From Microbacterium rhizosphaerae (GTDB lineage Bacteria; Actinomycetota; Actinomycetes; Actinomycetales; Microbacteriaceae): a stretch of DNA of 64,000 nucleotides. How positions within the stretch are numbered: the first letter of the stretch is position 1; each line of letters begins with the position of its first letter. The notes under the pieces were generated by a model. It saw nothing but the letters and a program-made list of their open reading frames with translations. It searched no databases and had not been told where the DNA came from. Positions 46,729 through 55,468 of this stretch are shown in pieces. The stretch covers positions 1,116,001-1,180,000 of the forward strand of contig NZ_CP139368.1 of assembly GCF_034120055.1 (NCBI RefSeq), given 5' to 3'. The translations under genes were made by a program, and so were the position numbers.

Positions 46729-47609
46729 TGCCGGCGCAGATCCTCGACGGCCGCGCGGCCGCCGCGCAGATCAAGGCCGAGCTCACGGAGCGCGTCGCCG
46801 CGCTCCGTGAGCGCGGCGTCGTTCCGGGCATCGCGACGGTGCTCGTCGGCGCGGACCCCGCCTCGCAGCTGTACGTCGCGATGAAGCACCGGCAGTCCGT
46901 CGAGGTCGGGATGAACTCGATCCAGCGCGAGCTGCCCGCGGACGCCGCACAGGCCGATGTCGAGGCGCTCATCGACGAGCTCAACGCCGATCCGGCGTGC
47001 CACGGCTACATCGTGCAGCTGCCGCTGCCGAAGCACCTCGACACGGACGCGATCCTCGAGCGCATCGATCCCGCCAAGGATGCCGACGGGCTCCACCCGA
47101 CCAACCTCGGGCGGCTCGTCCTCAACGTCAACGGGCCGATCCACACCCCGCTGCCGTGCACGCCGCGGGGTGTCATCGAGCTGCTGCTGCGCAACGATTA
47201 CGACCTGAAGGGCAAGCATGTCGTCGTCGTCGGCCGCGGTGTCACGATCGGTCGGTCGATCGGCCTGCTGCTGACCCGCCGGGTGCTGAACGCCACCGTG
47301 ACCCTCACGCACACGGGGACCGTGGATCTGCCGTTCTACCTGCGGCAGGCGGATGTCATCGTCGCGGCGGCGGGGGTCAAGCACCTTGTTCGCGCGGAGG
47401 ACGTGAAGCCCGGCGCTGCAGTCCTCGACGTCGGCGTCACGCGCGAGATCGACCCGGAGACGGGCAAGGCCCGCGTCTACGGCGACGTCGAGCCCGGCGT
47501 CGCCGACGTCGCGGGCTGGATCTCGCCGAACCCCGGCGGCGTCGGCCCGATGACGGTGGCCCTCCTGATGACGAACGTCGTCGAGGCCGCCGAGCGCACC
47601 CTGGCCTGA
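46728..47609 (+). CDS. folD: Methylenetetrahydrofolate dehydrogenase/methenyl-THF cyclohydrolase
   Basis: A 293-residue FolD that oxidises 5,10-methylene-THF and hydrolyses methenyl-THF to 10-formyl-THF, the cofactor of PurN and PurH. Motifs are [20 protein letters not shown] with the catalytic Lys, [23 protein letters not shown], and the nucleotide site [17 protein letters not shown]. The last is variant from the usual GRSxIVGxP but within family range. The start ATG overlaps the glyA stop codon, so it shares the ZTP riboswitch transcript and translational coupling. Confidence 0.96.
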   Translation: MPAQILDGRAAAAQIKAELTERVAALRERGVVPGIATVLVGADPASQLYVAMKHRQSVEVGMNSIQRELPADAAQADVEALIDELNADPACHGYIVQLPLPKHLDTDAILERIDPAKDADGLHPTNLGRLVLNVNGPIHTPLPCTPRGVIELLLRNDYDLKGKHVVVVGRGVTIGRSIGLLLTRRVLNATVTLTHTGTVDLPFYLRQADVIVAAAGVKHLVRAEDVKPGAAVLDVGVTREIDPETGKARVYGDVEPGVADVAGWISPNPGGVGPMTVALLMTNVVEAAERTLA

Positions 47610-47654
47610 GCGGCGCTCGCATCCCCGGGTGACGCCGTCGCCGGTTTGTCGGCA

Positions 47655-47705
47655 ATCCGGCGAAAATCGGGCGGCCTGGCGCGCGGGACCCGATTTTCGC
47701 CGGAT
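47655..47705. terminator. Long perfect hairpin between convergent folD and TetR genes
   Basis: A 17-bp perfect inverted repeat (ATCCGGCGAAAATCGGG and its complement) with a 17-nt loop lies 46 bp after folD and 47 bp before the TetR stop on the opposite strand. The central location suggests a shared bidirectional terminator. Its AAAA/TTTT-containing stem and lack of a tail are unusual. Confidence 0.6.
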
Positions 47706-47751
47706 CACCGTGGATTCGAAGGATGCCGAGGAACGCGACGCCGGTCCGACC

Positions 47752-48300
47752 TCACACGGGCCGCGGCCAGAGCCGCTCGACCGCGTCGAGGACGCCCTCG
47801 TACACGGTGTCCGGGTCCACAGGCGGCGGGCAGACGCCCGCGAACTCGAGGCTGACGGCTCCGTGCACATGCGCCCACACCGTGAGGGCGGCGGCGAGAG
47901 GATCCGCAGCCCCGCGCGCGGCGAGCGAGCGGATGAGGGGGTCGAGCGCGTCCTCCGTGCCCTCGCCCTCGTAGGAGGCCAGGGCTCCGCCGAACATCAG
48001 GCGATAGAGCGACGGATGCTCGTGCGCCCACGTGCGATAGGCGACGCCGAGGGCGCGCAGGCCGTCGGGCTCGGCATCCCGCTGTGACGCCGCGAACGAC
48101 GCGAAGCCGTCGGCGATGACCGCGACGAGCAGCTCGTCCTTGCCGCCGAAGAGCGTGTACACGGCGGAGGTCGACGTGCCTGCCGCGCGTGCGACCTCAC
48201 GCAGCGAGACGCGGTCGGGCCCGGCCGCCGCGACCGCGTCGGCGGTTGCGGCGAGCAGATCGGCGCGGAGCGCGTCGTCATACGTGGAAGGTCTGGCCAT
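47752..48300 (-). CDS. TetR-family transcriptional regulator
   Basis: A 182-residue repressor. The N-terminal helix-turn-helix (TADAVAAAGPDRVSLREVARAAGTSTSAVYTLFGGKDELL, residues ~18-60) is classic TetR, followed by a ligand-binding domain of the WHG/TetR_C_13-like type (WAHEHPSLYRLMFGGALA). ATG 48300 is used; an in-frame ATG three codons upstream is possible. It is divergent from a DUF4188 gene, and a perfect 24-bp palindrome lies between them, so the regulator very likely controls both itself and that gene. The ligand is unknown. Confidence 0.9.
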   Translation of the reverse strand: MARPSTYDDALRADLLAATADAVAAAGPDRVSLREVARAAGTSTSAVYTLFGGKDELLVAVIADGFASFAASQRDAEPDGLRALGVAYRTWAHEHPSLYRLMFGGALASYEGEGTEDALDPLIRSLAARGAADPLAAALTVWAHVHGAVSLEFAGVCPPPVDPDTVYEGVLDAVERLWPRPV

Positions 48301-48317
48301 CGCATCCATTGTATGTG

Positions 48318-48341
48318 TAACATCGTTACGTAACGATGTTA
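48318..48341. promoter_or_regulatory. Perfect 24-bp palindromic operator for the TetR regulator
   Basis: TAACATCGTTAC followed directly by its exact complement GTAACGATGTTA. It begins 17 bp upstream of the TetR ATG and ends 26 bp before the DUF4188 ATG, where it would occlude both promoters. The length and divergent context are typical for TetR operators. Confidence 0.8.
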
Positions 48342-48367
48342 TGGATCGAATCCGCAAGGGGTGTGTC

Positions 48368-48844
48368 ATGAGTCGAGAGGTGCTTCCGGGCCGATACACG
48401 GCCGACATCGACGGCGAGACCGTCACCGTCTTCCTCATCGGGATGCGGGCGAACCGCTGGTGGCGGCTCGGGCGGGTGATGCGCATCGCGAGCCGGATGC
48501 CGCCCATGCTGCGGCACCTCATGACGCATCCGGATGCGGGGCTGCTGGGATTCGAGCAGTGGTTCGGGCGGACCACGATCCTGCTGTCGTACTGGCGCAG
48601 CTCGGAGCATCTCCAGCGCTTCGCCGCGGACCGGGACGCTCCGCACCTCGAGCCGTGGCGCGAGTTCCAGCGGACGTTCGCCGGCAGCGGCGATGTGGGC
48701 GTGTGGCACGAGACCTACGAAGTCCCCGCCGGCCACAGCGAGACGGTCTACAGCGACATGCCGCTGTTCGGGCTCGCGCGGGCCACCGCGCACGTGCCGG
48801 TTGCGGCCGGCCGCAACACGGCCCGTCAGCGCATGGGCCGCTGA
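48368..48844 (+). CDS. DUF4188-domain protein
   Basis: A 158-residue protein of the DUF4188 family, recognisable by GRYTADIDGETVTVFLIGMRAN, LMTHPDAGLLGFEQWFGRTT, LLSYWRSSEHLQRFA, HLEPWREFQRTF and GVWHETYEVPAGHSETVYSD. This family is related to monooxygenase-like ferredoxin-fold (DUF3291-type) proteins, but no activity is established. ATG 48368 has CAAGGGGTG at a proper distance. It is transcribed divergently from the TetR gene and probably repressed by it, which suggests induction by a small hydrophobic compound; that is inference. Confidence 0.85.
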   Translation: MSREVLPGRYTADIDGETVTVFLIGMRANRWWRLGRVMRIASRMPPMLRHLMTHPDAGLLGFEQWFGRTTILLSYWRSSEHLQRFAADRDAPHLEPWREFQRTFAGSGDVGVWHETYEVPAGHSETVYSDMPLFGLARATAHVPVAAGRNTARQRMGR

Positions 48845-48867
48845 TCGCCCGGTTCCCGCGGGCGTCG

Positions 48868-49905
48868 TCAGTCCTGAGACTCGACGGCGGCGAGAGCCTC
48901 CAAGGCGCCGCGCGTGGGTGCGACCTGGACGAGCCCGCGGTACAGGGTGCGCAGTGCGGCCCGGTCGACGACTCCCGTGCGGGCGCGGTCGCAGTGCACC
49001 GACTGGATCGCGGCCTCGAGCTGGAAGCGGCCGGGGACATCGTCGCCCTTCACGCGGGCAGCCGTGCGCAGGAGCGCCTCGCCCTCCGAGATGAGCTCGC
49101 GATCCCACAGCGCAGTGTCCTGCCGGTCGAGGGGAGGCCACGGGTCGCCCACGCGCGCGGGTGCCCGCGACTGCGCGAGAGTCAGGAGCGCCGCGAGGCC
49201 CCAGGCCTCGGCATCCGTCTGCAGAAGGGTCGCCGTGAGCACGGCGAGCCAGCGCGCCTCATCGGCGAGCGAGGTGCGGACGTCCTGCTGGTCGAGCCAG
49301 TCCAGCGAGTACGCCCCGTAGATCGCCTCGAGGACGGCGGCCGTGCGAGCGGGCATGTCGGCGCGCGTGGGCACGACGAAGGGGATGCCGGCATCCCGGA
49401 TCTTCCGCTTCGCCCGCACGAGCCGCTGCGCCATCGCGGCGGGCTCGACGTCGAAGGCCGCAGCGATCTGCGCGGCGTCGAATCCGAGCACCGCCTGCAG
49501 CATCAGGGGCGTCCGGATGGCGGGATCGATCGCCGGGTGCGCGCACGCGAACATCAGCTCGAGCCGCCGGTCGGGGATGGCGTCGCCCCGCTCGAGCAAT
49601 GCGGCGATGTCCTCGTCGCCGGCCATCGCCTCCGCACTGTCGAGCGATGAGCTCGTGCGGCGCGCGGCGGAGCCGAGCACGTCGCGGAGTCGGTTGCGGG
49701 CCACGGTGAGCAGCCATCCTTCCGGGTTGTCCGGTACGCCGGTCTCGGGCCAGAGCCGCAGCGCGCGCTCGAGCGCGTCGGCGAGGCAGTCCTCGGCGAG
49801 GGCGAGGTCGCCGGTGCCGGCGGCGAGGAGGGCGACGAGCCGGCCGTACGACGTGCGAACCGCGCGCTCCGCGGCGCCCGCCGCCTCCAGGTCTGCCGTC
49901 GCCAC
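48868..49905 (-). CDS. ECF42-type RNA polymerase sigma factor (with DUF6596/SnoaL-like C-terminal domain)
   Basis: A 345-residue sigma factor. Region 2 is LAEDCLADALERALRLWPET followed by PDNPEGWLLTVARNRLRD. Region 4 is LQAVLGFDAAQIAAAFDVEP with AAMAQRLVRAKRKIRDAGIPF. A ~170-residue C-terminal extension follows (VLEAIYGAYSLDWLDQQDVR ... FQLEAAIQSVHCDRA). This is the ECF42 architecture, which has no anti-sigma factor and is encoded next to DGPF/YCII proteins; such a gene lies 5 bp upstream here. The start was set at GTG 49905, the first after the YCII stop, though its ribosome site is weak. In other actinobacteria ECF42 members control DGPF genes. Confidence 0.88.
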   Translation of the reverse strand: MATADLEAAGAAERAVRTSYGRLVALLAAGTGDLALAEDCLADALERALRLWPETGVPDNPEGWLLTVARNRLRDVLGSAARRTSSSLDSAEAMAGDEDIAALLERGDAIPDRRLELMFACAHPAIDPAIRTPLMLQAVLGFDAAQIAAAFDVEPAAMAQRLVRAKRKIRDAGIPFVVPTRADMPARTAAVLEAIYGAYSLDWLDQQDVRTSLADEARWLAVLTATLLQTDAEAWGLAALLTLAQSRAPARVGDPWPPLDRQDTALWDRELISEGEALLRTAARVKGDDVPGRFQLEAAIQSVHCDRARTGVVDRAALRTLYRGLVQVAPTRGALEALAAVESQD

Positions 49906-49910
49906 GGCGG

Positions 49911-50297
49911 TTACCGGACGGGCGCCGCGCCCTGCCAGGCGCCGTCGGCGAAACGCGTCGCAACGGGGCGCACCTCGACGGCGCCCCAGGCGACAGACGG
50001 TGCCTTCGAGGCCCACTCGATCGCGGCATCCAGGTCATCCACCTCGATCACGAACGAACCGCCGAGCTGCTCCTTCGTGTCGGCGTACGGGCCGTCCTGC
50101 ACGACGAGCTGGCCGTCACGCATGCGCACGGTGGTGGAGACGGCAGAGGGCTGCAGCACCTCGGCGCTGCGCAGCACGCCTGCGGCGTCGAGGGCCTTCG
50201 CGTACGTGTCGAACGCACGCATGCCCTCGGCCAGGGTCTCGGGGTCGAGTTCGTCCGCCGTCATCTCGGCATACTGCAGGAGAAGCGTGTATCGCAT
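49911..50297 (-). CDS. YCII/DGPF-domain protein
   Basis: A 128-residue YciI-related ferredoxin-like fold protein: MRYTLLLQYAEMTADELDPE, then VVQDGPYADTKEQLGGSFVI, which carries the DGPF-type motif (here DGPY), and ends ...GAVEVRPVATRF. Proteins of this family are typically encoded beside ECF42 sigma factors, as here with 5 bp between stop and start. They are thought to be regulated by, or to act with, the sigma factor; the biochemical role is unknown. ATG 50297 has GGAAGGACGGATC upstream. Confidence 0.88.
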   Translation of the reverse strand: MRYTLLLQYAEMTADELDPETLAEGMRAFDTYAKALDAAGVLRSAEVLQPSAVSTTVRMRDGQLVVQDGPYADTKEQLGGSFVIEVDDLDAAIEWASKAPSVAWGAVEVRPVATRFADGAWQGAAPVR

Positions 50298-50377
50298 GAT
50301 CCGTCCTTCCGTGGGGATGCTGGCGTGATGATGACGATCCGGCAGACCTCTGATCGACACGAGCCTCTCACAAGAGA

Positions 50378-50443
50378 GCGGGCCGGCCGAAGGGGGGAAT
50401 CCGGCCGACCCGCTGCGACGGCGACTCCGGGGGGAGAGTCGCC
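50378..50443 (-). terminator. Tandem terminator-like hairpins after the S8 protease gene
   Basis: Two stem-loops lie just past the protease stop on the minus strand. GGCGACTC / GAGTCGCC (50420-50443) is a perfect 8-bp stem with an 8-nt loop. GCGGGCCGGCCG pairs with CGGCCGACCCGC (50378-50413) with one mismatch. They separate the protease from the YCII-sigma pair. Confidence 0.65.
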
Positions 50444-50450
50444 GCCACCT

Positions 50451-53400
50451 TCAGCCGCGAGAGCCTTGGCCCTGCGCGGGGGACACCTCGATGGCCCGCT
50501 CGATCTCCTGCCTGAAGCTGTTGCCCGCCGTGTCGGACGCGGTGACGCGGAGGTCGATCCATCCGCCGGCATCCGGCACGGGAAGGGCTGCCGAGTAGGC
50601 GGCGACATACGCGCGCCCCTCGGCGAAGATGTCCGTCGGCGGCTCGCCGGGCCCGGACGTGTCGCGGGAGACGAGCGTGAGCGGCACAGGGGCCCACGTG
50701 CCTCCCGCGACGCGCATCTCGACGGTCGTCGTGGTGATCGCGCCGCTGCCGGCAGCACCGGCGAGGTGTCCGAGCTCGAGGCGCAGCGGCAGGGCGGCGC
50801 CCTTCTTCCGGTTCGCGCCCGCGGTGCCGGATGCATCCAGGTCGACCCCGTAGTACGCCTGGATGAGCGGCTGCAGGACGTTCGACCAGTCGTCGGACGT
50901 GCCGGTGGAGGTGAAGTCCCACTCCGTCACGGTCTTGGTGGACGACGGCATGAGCGTGCCGTCCTGCGTCGTGGTCACCACCGCGCGCACCGTGCTGGAC
51001 CCGTCCGGCATCTCCCAGTAGTTCGTGTCCGGCCACGACGACTGCTTCACGAGCTCGCCGTTGACGTAGAGGTCGGTGCTGATCGTGCCCGACGGCACGG
51101 GCTCGGACATCTCGAGCGATCCGGTGTGCAGGGCGTCGCCGCCGTCGCTCCAGCCGGGGATGTTGAGCGAGAGGCCGGGGCCGACGCGCGCCGGCGCCCA
51201 ATACCCCTGCCCGACGTACGGTCGGATGACGGGTCCGTAAAAGGCGGCGGCCGTTCGATCGCCCGCCGTGTAATGCCGCAGCACGTCGCGGATCACCCAG
51301 CCCCCGACCATGGTCGACGTGCTCTGCGACCACCCGACGGAGGGATCGACCCAGTCGGTGCGGACGACTCCGCGCTCCATCGGCATGGGCAGGCCGAAGC
51401 CGTACACACCGGTCGGCTCGATGTCCCACCGGAACTCGCTGATCGGGTCGCCCTTCTTCCCGTAGAACGTCGTGTCGACGCGCGCGAGCTTGCCGGGGCG
51501 GTAGGTGAGGTCGCTCGGAATGCCGCCGTCGCTGTAGCGGACCAGATCCCATACCTCGCTCGAGTACGGCTCGCCCGTGGCGTCGACCGACCGACGCGGA
51601 TGCTTCGCGAGATCGGCGAGCAGGGCGCGGCCCTGGACCCCGCTGATTCCCACGACGGGGATGCCGACGGTCGCGCCGTCCTCGGTGCCGACGTACTCGC
51701 TGAACTCCCCGTCGGCGTCGTTCGCGATGACGAGGAGCTTCACACCGGCCGCGGCCGCGTTCGCCGCCTGCTGCATCGGCGTGGCGCTCGACGAGCGGGT
51801 GACGACGGCCACCTGCCCGCCGGCGTGTGCGGCCACGAGAGCAGCGGGGCTGCCGTCGCCGGCGGCGACGGCGGTCGACTGCAGGCGACCCTCGAGGGGC
51901 GTGGAGCCGTACTGCGGGATCACGTCCAGTGCCGTGCCGCCGATGGCCAGATCCAGCCGGGCGTGGGTGAGGCGCCAGCGCGTCGTGAAGTCGACGTGCT
52001 TCGCGCTCGGCGCATCCATCGGCTGCGCCCACATCTCGTCGATCCACACCGGCTCGAGTGCACCGTTGGAGAAGCCGTCGACCGAGATGTCCATACGGCG
52101 GACCAGCTGCTCGAGCCCCTTCTTCCCGACGTCGACGGTGACCTGCGTGGCCCTGCGGGCATCGAGCGCGACAGTCCTGTCTGCCTTGAGGGTGAACGAG
52201 GGGTCGCCCACGAACACGTTGGCCAACGTGTCGGGTGTGCGGTTCGCGTCCATGAACGCGGTGACGGAGTAGCGGCCCGCCGGCAGGCGCAGGGTCATCG
52301 TGCCGGACACCTCGGGGAAGTAGTAGTCGCCCGTGTCGAAGTTGTAGAGGGTCGGGAAGGCGTCCAGCGCCTCGCCGGCGAAGCCGGTCGCCGTCAGCGT
52401 GAGGTCGTAGCGTTCTGATTCCGTGACGAGGCCGAGGGCGGTGCGCGCGACCGGCGCCCCGTCGACGGAGGCGATGAGCATCCCCGAGTGCTGCGTGCCC
52501 GCCTTCACCGCACCGGGATCGGCGGTGATCGAGACGGAGCGCGTCTGGCCGGCCGGGATGTCGAGCGTCTTCGCGTCGAGGGTCAGCGCACGGGAGTCGT
52601 CGGACCCGCCGGCTCCCGGCGTGCTGTCGAGGAAGGATGCCGAGAGAGCCACCCTCACCGGCTGCGCCGTGCGGTTCGCGTACTCGACCTTGCGCGTGAC
52701 GGGAGTCGGGGTGGCGCCGAACGAGAGCATGCCGAAGTCGCCGGATCCCGAGGCGATGACGGGGGTGTCGACGGCGGTGGCGACGTCGAGGGCGCCCGTG
52801 CCGGCCTGGTACGAGCTGAGCCCGACGTCCTTGGCGCTGCTCACGACCGCGGCGCGCAGCTGTGCGCCGGTGTACTCGGGATGCTGCTGCTTGACGAGTG
52901 CGGCCGCACCGGCGACGTGGGGGGTCGCCATCGACGTGCCGCTCATCGTGACGTAGGAGCCCTCGCCGGGAGAGTCGGCCGAGCGCGCGGCGGTGATGTC
53001 GTTGCCGGGGGCGGCGATGTCGGGCTTGAGCGCAGCGGAGCGTGCGAGCGGGCCCGTGTTCGAGAACCAGGACAGCGCACCGCTCGGGTCGTCCACAGAG
53101 CCCACGGTGAGGGCGTCGGCGGCCGAGCCGGGCGAGCCCATGTGCTCGGCTGCGCCGTCGTTGCCGGCGGCGACGACGAACAGGGCGCCGGTGGACGCGG
53201 AGAGGTCGTTCAGAGCCTGATCCATGAGGTCCGAGCCATCCGACGGGACAGAGGAGGTGAGGCTCATCGACACGATGGACGCGTGGGCTGCGGCCCACTC
53301 CATGCCGGCGAGGACCCAGGAGTCCTGGCCGGAGCCGTCCGCGCCGAGGACCTTGCCGACGAGGAGGTCGGCGCCGTCTGCGACGCCGCGATGCGTGCCG

Positions 53401-54305
53401 CCGTCGGCGGCACCGGTGCCCGCGATCGTCGACGCCACATGGGTGCCGTGTCCGTTCGGGTCGGACGCGACCTCCTCGCCGGGAACGAAGCTGGTCGAGG
53501 TGCTGAGCACGCGACCAGCGAGATCGGGGTGGGTGTCGTCGTAGCCCGTGTCGAGGACGGCGACCGTGACGCCTGAGCCGGTCAGGCCCTCCGCCCACGC
53601 ATGCGGGGCGCCGATCCACGGCACGCTCGAATCGAGGGTGGCCCTGACCTTGCCGTCGAGGTGGATCGACGTGATGCCGCCGCTCAGCGTGGGCTTGTCG
53701 CTGAACGTGGAGGGTCCCGTCGTCAGGGCCGTCCAGGTCGCAGCGGCGTCGGCGTGGGCCGCCGTCGCGGCTGCGCCGTCGATGCTGTGGAGGGGCACGC
53801 CCAAGTCGATGCCGGGCACCGCGGCGCCCGCGTCGAAGAGCTGCGGGCCCGTGCCGAGCTGAAGGATGACCGGGGTGGCCTTCACGTGCGCGTCGTCGTA
53901 CCCGTCGGCGATGAGCCGGGTGACGTTGAACAGATCGCGGTCGAGGACGCCCGCGGCGAGGTAGCGCTGGGCGACGTCGGGGATCACGAGCAGGTCGCCC
54001 TTGACGACGACGGTGCGGTACCCGGCGCCCGGGGTGACGGTGTCGACGTCCACCGTCTGCTTCCCGCCGGCCAGCCCGTGCACGTGGACGCGATCGCCGG
54101 TGATCAGCGTGACCGTGTGATCGGCGGGCCTGCTCGCGGCCGCGGCGCTCTTCGCGGGTGAGGTGCCGCCGCCCGAGGGCCCCTTCCCGGTCGCGGCAGT
54201 GGCAGAAGAGGACAGGCCGATGCCGGTGACGGCGATGGCGGTGGCGCAGACCAGCGCAGTGATGGCGCGCGGTCCGCGCAGGCGGGATCGGGATGCTGCG
54301 GGCAT
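50451..54305 (-). CDS. Large secreted subtilisin-like serine protease (S8 family)
   Basis: A 1284-residue exported protease. The start ATG 54305 (MPAASRSRLRGPRAIT) opens a signal peptide (ITALVCATAIAVTGIG, cleavage likely after ATAA near residue 40). A propeptide follows to about residue 230. The S8 catalytic triad is in VAVLDTGYDDTHPD (Asp252), NGHGTHVAS (His286) and SGTSMATPHVAGAAAL (Ser458). The remaining ~800 residues contain beta-rich segments and a PA-like loop (GIPVVGISGVQGRALL). A GAGAGG site is 13 bp before the ATG; GTG five codons upstream is an alternative start. It is divergent from a TrmB/LuxR-type regulator, so expression is probably controlled by that neighbour. Substrates are likely extracellular proteins. 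Confidence 0.9.
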   Translation of the reverse strand: MPAASRSRLRGPRAITALVCATAIAVTGIGLSSSATAATGKGPSGGGTSPAKSAAAASRPADHTVTLITGDRVHVHGLAGGKQTVDVDTVTPGAGYRTVVVKGDLLVIPDVAQRYLAAGVLDRDLFNVTRLIADGYDDAHVKATPVILQLGTGPQLFDAGAAVPGIDLGVPLHSIDGAAATAAHADAAATWTALTTGPSTFSDKPTLSGGITSIHLDGKVRATLDSSVPWIGAPHAWAEGLTGSGVTVAVLDTGYDDTHPDLAGRVLSTSTSFVPGEEVASDPNGHGTHVASTIAGTGAADGGTHRGVADGADLLVGKVLGADGSGQDSWVLAGMEWAAAHASIVSMSLTSSVPSDGSDLMDQALNDLSASTGALFVVAAGNDGAAEHMGSPGSAADALTVGSVDDPSGALSWFSNTGPLARSAALKPDIAAPGNDITAARSADSPGEGSYVTMSGTSMATPHVAGAAALVKQQHPEYTGAQLRAAVVSSAKDVGLSSYQAGTGALDVATAVDTPVIASGSGDFGMLSFGATPTPVTRKVEYANRTAQPVRVALSASFLDSTPGAGGSDDSRALTLDAKTLDIPAGQTRSVSITADPGAVKAGTQHSGMLIASVDGAPVARTALGLVTESERYDLTLTATGFAGEALDAFPTLYNFDTGDYYFPEVSGTMTLRLPAGRYSVTAFMDANRTPDTLANVFVGDPSFTLKADRTVALDARRATQVTVDVGKKGLEQLVRRMDISVDGFSNGALEPVWIDEMWAQPMDAPSAKHVDFTTRWRLTHARLDLAIGGTALDVIPQYGSTPLEGRLQSTAVAAGDGSPAALVAAHAGGQVAVVTRSSSATPMQQAANAAAAGVKLLVIANDADGEFSEYVGTEDGATVGIPVVGISGVQGRALLADLAKHPRRSVDATGEPYSSEVWDLVRYSDGGIPSDLTYRPGKLARVDTTFYGKKGDPISEFRWDIEPTGVYGFGLPMPMERGVVRTDWVDPSVGWSQSTSTMVGGWVIRDVLRHYTAGDRTAAAFYGPVIRPYVGQGYWAPARVGPGLSLNIPGWSDGGDALHTGSLEMSEPVPSGTISTDLYVNGELVKQSSWPDTNYWEMPDGSSTVRAVVTTTQDGTLMPSSTKTVTEWDFTSTGTSDDWSNVLQPLIQAYYGVDLDASGTAGANRKKGAALPLRLELGHLAGAAGSGAITTTTVEMRVAGGTWAPVPLTLVSRDTSGPGEPPTDIFAEGRAYVAAYSAALPVPDAGGWIDLRVTASDTAGNSFRQEIERAIEVSPAQGQGSRG

Positions 54306-54346
54306 GGGGATCGGGAACACCTCTCGTAGGGGTGAATCCACCGTCA

Positions 54347-54398
54347 CACGGCCGTGGCATAAAGTGCTGGCGGGGATGTGCCCAGGCGGTTAACCGCC
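54347..54398. promoter_or_regulatory. Palindromes between the protease and its divergent regulator
   Basis: GGCGGTTAACCGCC (54385-54398) is a perfect 14-bp palindrome 23 bp before the regulator ATG, and CACGGCCGTG (54347-54356) is a perfect 10-bp palindrome 41 bp before the protease ATG. Either could bind the LuxR-type domain of the adjacent regulator. This is positional inference. Confidence 0.45.
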
Positions 54399-54421
54399 AA
54401 TCGACCCTGTGGGGAGCGGAC

Positions 54422-55390
54422 ATGCTGGAGGCCATCGGGCTGGCGGACGAGCACACGGCGGTGTACCGCGTCGTGCTCGGCATGCCGTCGGCGGATGTGG
54501 AGCAGATCGCTCAGGCGGCATCCATCTCGGTGCGGCAGGCCCGCCGCATCCTGGACGACCTCGAGGAGCTCGGTCTCATCGCGCGCCAGGCTTCTTCACC
54601 GGGACGGCTGGTCGCCTCGCCACCCGCTGTCGCCCTGCTGCCGATCCTGCGGGAGCGGGAGCGCCGCCTCGCCGCCTCGCACGAGGCGCTCGTCCAGCTC
54701 AGCGACCTCTACCGGCAGGGGGCGGCGCAGCGCGAGGTGGCCGACGTCGTCGACGTCGTGCTCGGGCCCGAGGCCGTCGTCCAGCGTCTCGCGCAGCTGC
54801 AGGCGTCCGCCGAGGAGCAGGTGTGCGTCTTCGTCCTGGAGGACGTCGCGCTCGTGTCCGGGCCGGACAACGTCGAGGAGGACCTCGCGCTCGCGCGTGG
54901 CGTCCGCTACCGCGTCGTCGCGGAGCGCGCGGTGCTGGAGCGGCCGGGCTTCGTCGAGACCGTCCGCGAGCTCGAGCCGTTCGGCGAGGAGGTGCGGGTC
55001 GTCCCGCATCTGCCGACGCGGCTGTTCATCGCGGACGACACGATGGCGCTGCTGCCGATGTACTCGCGGGGCGAGCGCAAGATCTCGGGCGGTCTGCTCG
55101 TGCACCCGAGCGGGCTGCTCGACCTCGTCATCGAGACGTTCGAGCAGACCTGGCGGTCGGCGCCGGTGCTCGCGGCATCCGAGGGCGTCGTCCGCGACCG
55201 GACGATCACGCCGCTCGACAGCGAGCTGCTGACGCTCCTGCTGCTCGGGCTCACGGATGCGGCCGCGGGCGCGCAGCTGGGCGTCTCGCTGCGCACGGTG
55301 CAGCGGCGGGTCGCCGAGCTCATGGACGAGGTCGGCGTGACGACGCGCATTCAGCTCGGTGCCGAAGCGGTCAGGCGAGGCTGGGCGTGA
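54422..55390 (+). CDS. TrmB-like/LuxR-type transcriptional regulator
   Basis: A 322-residue regulator with two DNA-binding-like ends. The N-terminal winged helix (LADEHTAVYRVVLGMPSADVEQIAQAASISVRQARRILDDLEELGLI, residues 7-55) is TrmB/MarR-like. The C-terminal ~65 residues are a LuxR-type helix-turn-helix (LLTLLLLGLTDAAAGAQLGVSLRTVQRRVAELMDEVGVTTRIQL). The central part resembles the phospholipase-D-like sensor region of TrmB relatives. ATG 54422 has GGGGAGCGGAC upstream. Proteins of this build are common in Streptomyces and relatives beside secreted enzymes, and here the gene is divergent from the S8 protease, which is its probable target. Confidence 0.82.
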   Translation: MLEAIGLADEHTAVYRVVLGMPSADVEQIAQAASISVRQARRILDDLEELGLIARQASSPGRLVASPPAVALLPILRERERRLAASHEALVQLSDLYRQGAAQREVADVVDVVLGPEAVVQRLAQLQASAEEQVCVFVLEDVALVSGPDNVEEDLALARGVRYRVVAERAVLERPGFVETVRELEPFGEEVRVVPHLPTRLFIADDTMALLPMYSRGERKISGGLLVHPSGLLDLVIETFEQTWRSAPVLAASEGVVRDRTITPLDSELLTLLLLGLTDAAAGAQLGVSLRTVQRRVAELMDEVGVTTRIQLGAEAVRRGWA

Positions 55391-55425
55391 GTCAGACGAC
55401 CTCGAACACGCAGGGCGATGCGAAC

Positions 55426-55448
55426 CGCACGACCCGGTTCCTCGTGCG
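55426..55448. terminator. Hairpin between convergent regulator and hpaI
   Basis: CGCACGA and TCGTGCG form a perfect 7-bp stem with a 9-nt loop in the 78-bp gap between the LuxR-type regulator stop and the hpaI stop. It is a candidate bidirectional terminator. Confidence 0.5.
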
Positions 55449-55468
55449 TCGAGCCTGCCCCACGGCGG

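Noticed and set aside
50368..54483. A 1371-codon frame overlapping the S8 protease on the same strand
   Set aside because: The translation is Arg-rich without any domain, while the overlapping frame has signal peptide and complete Asp/His/Ser triad.
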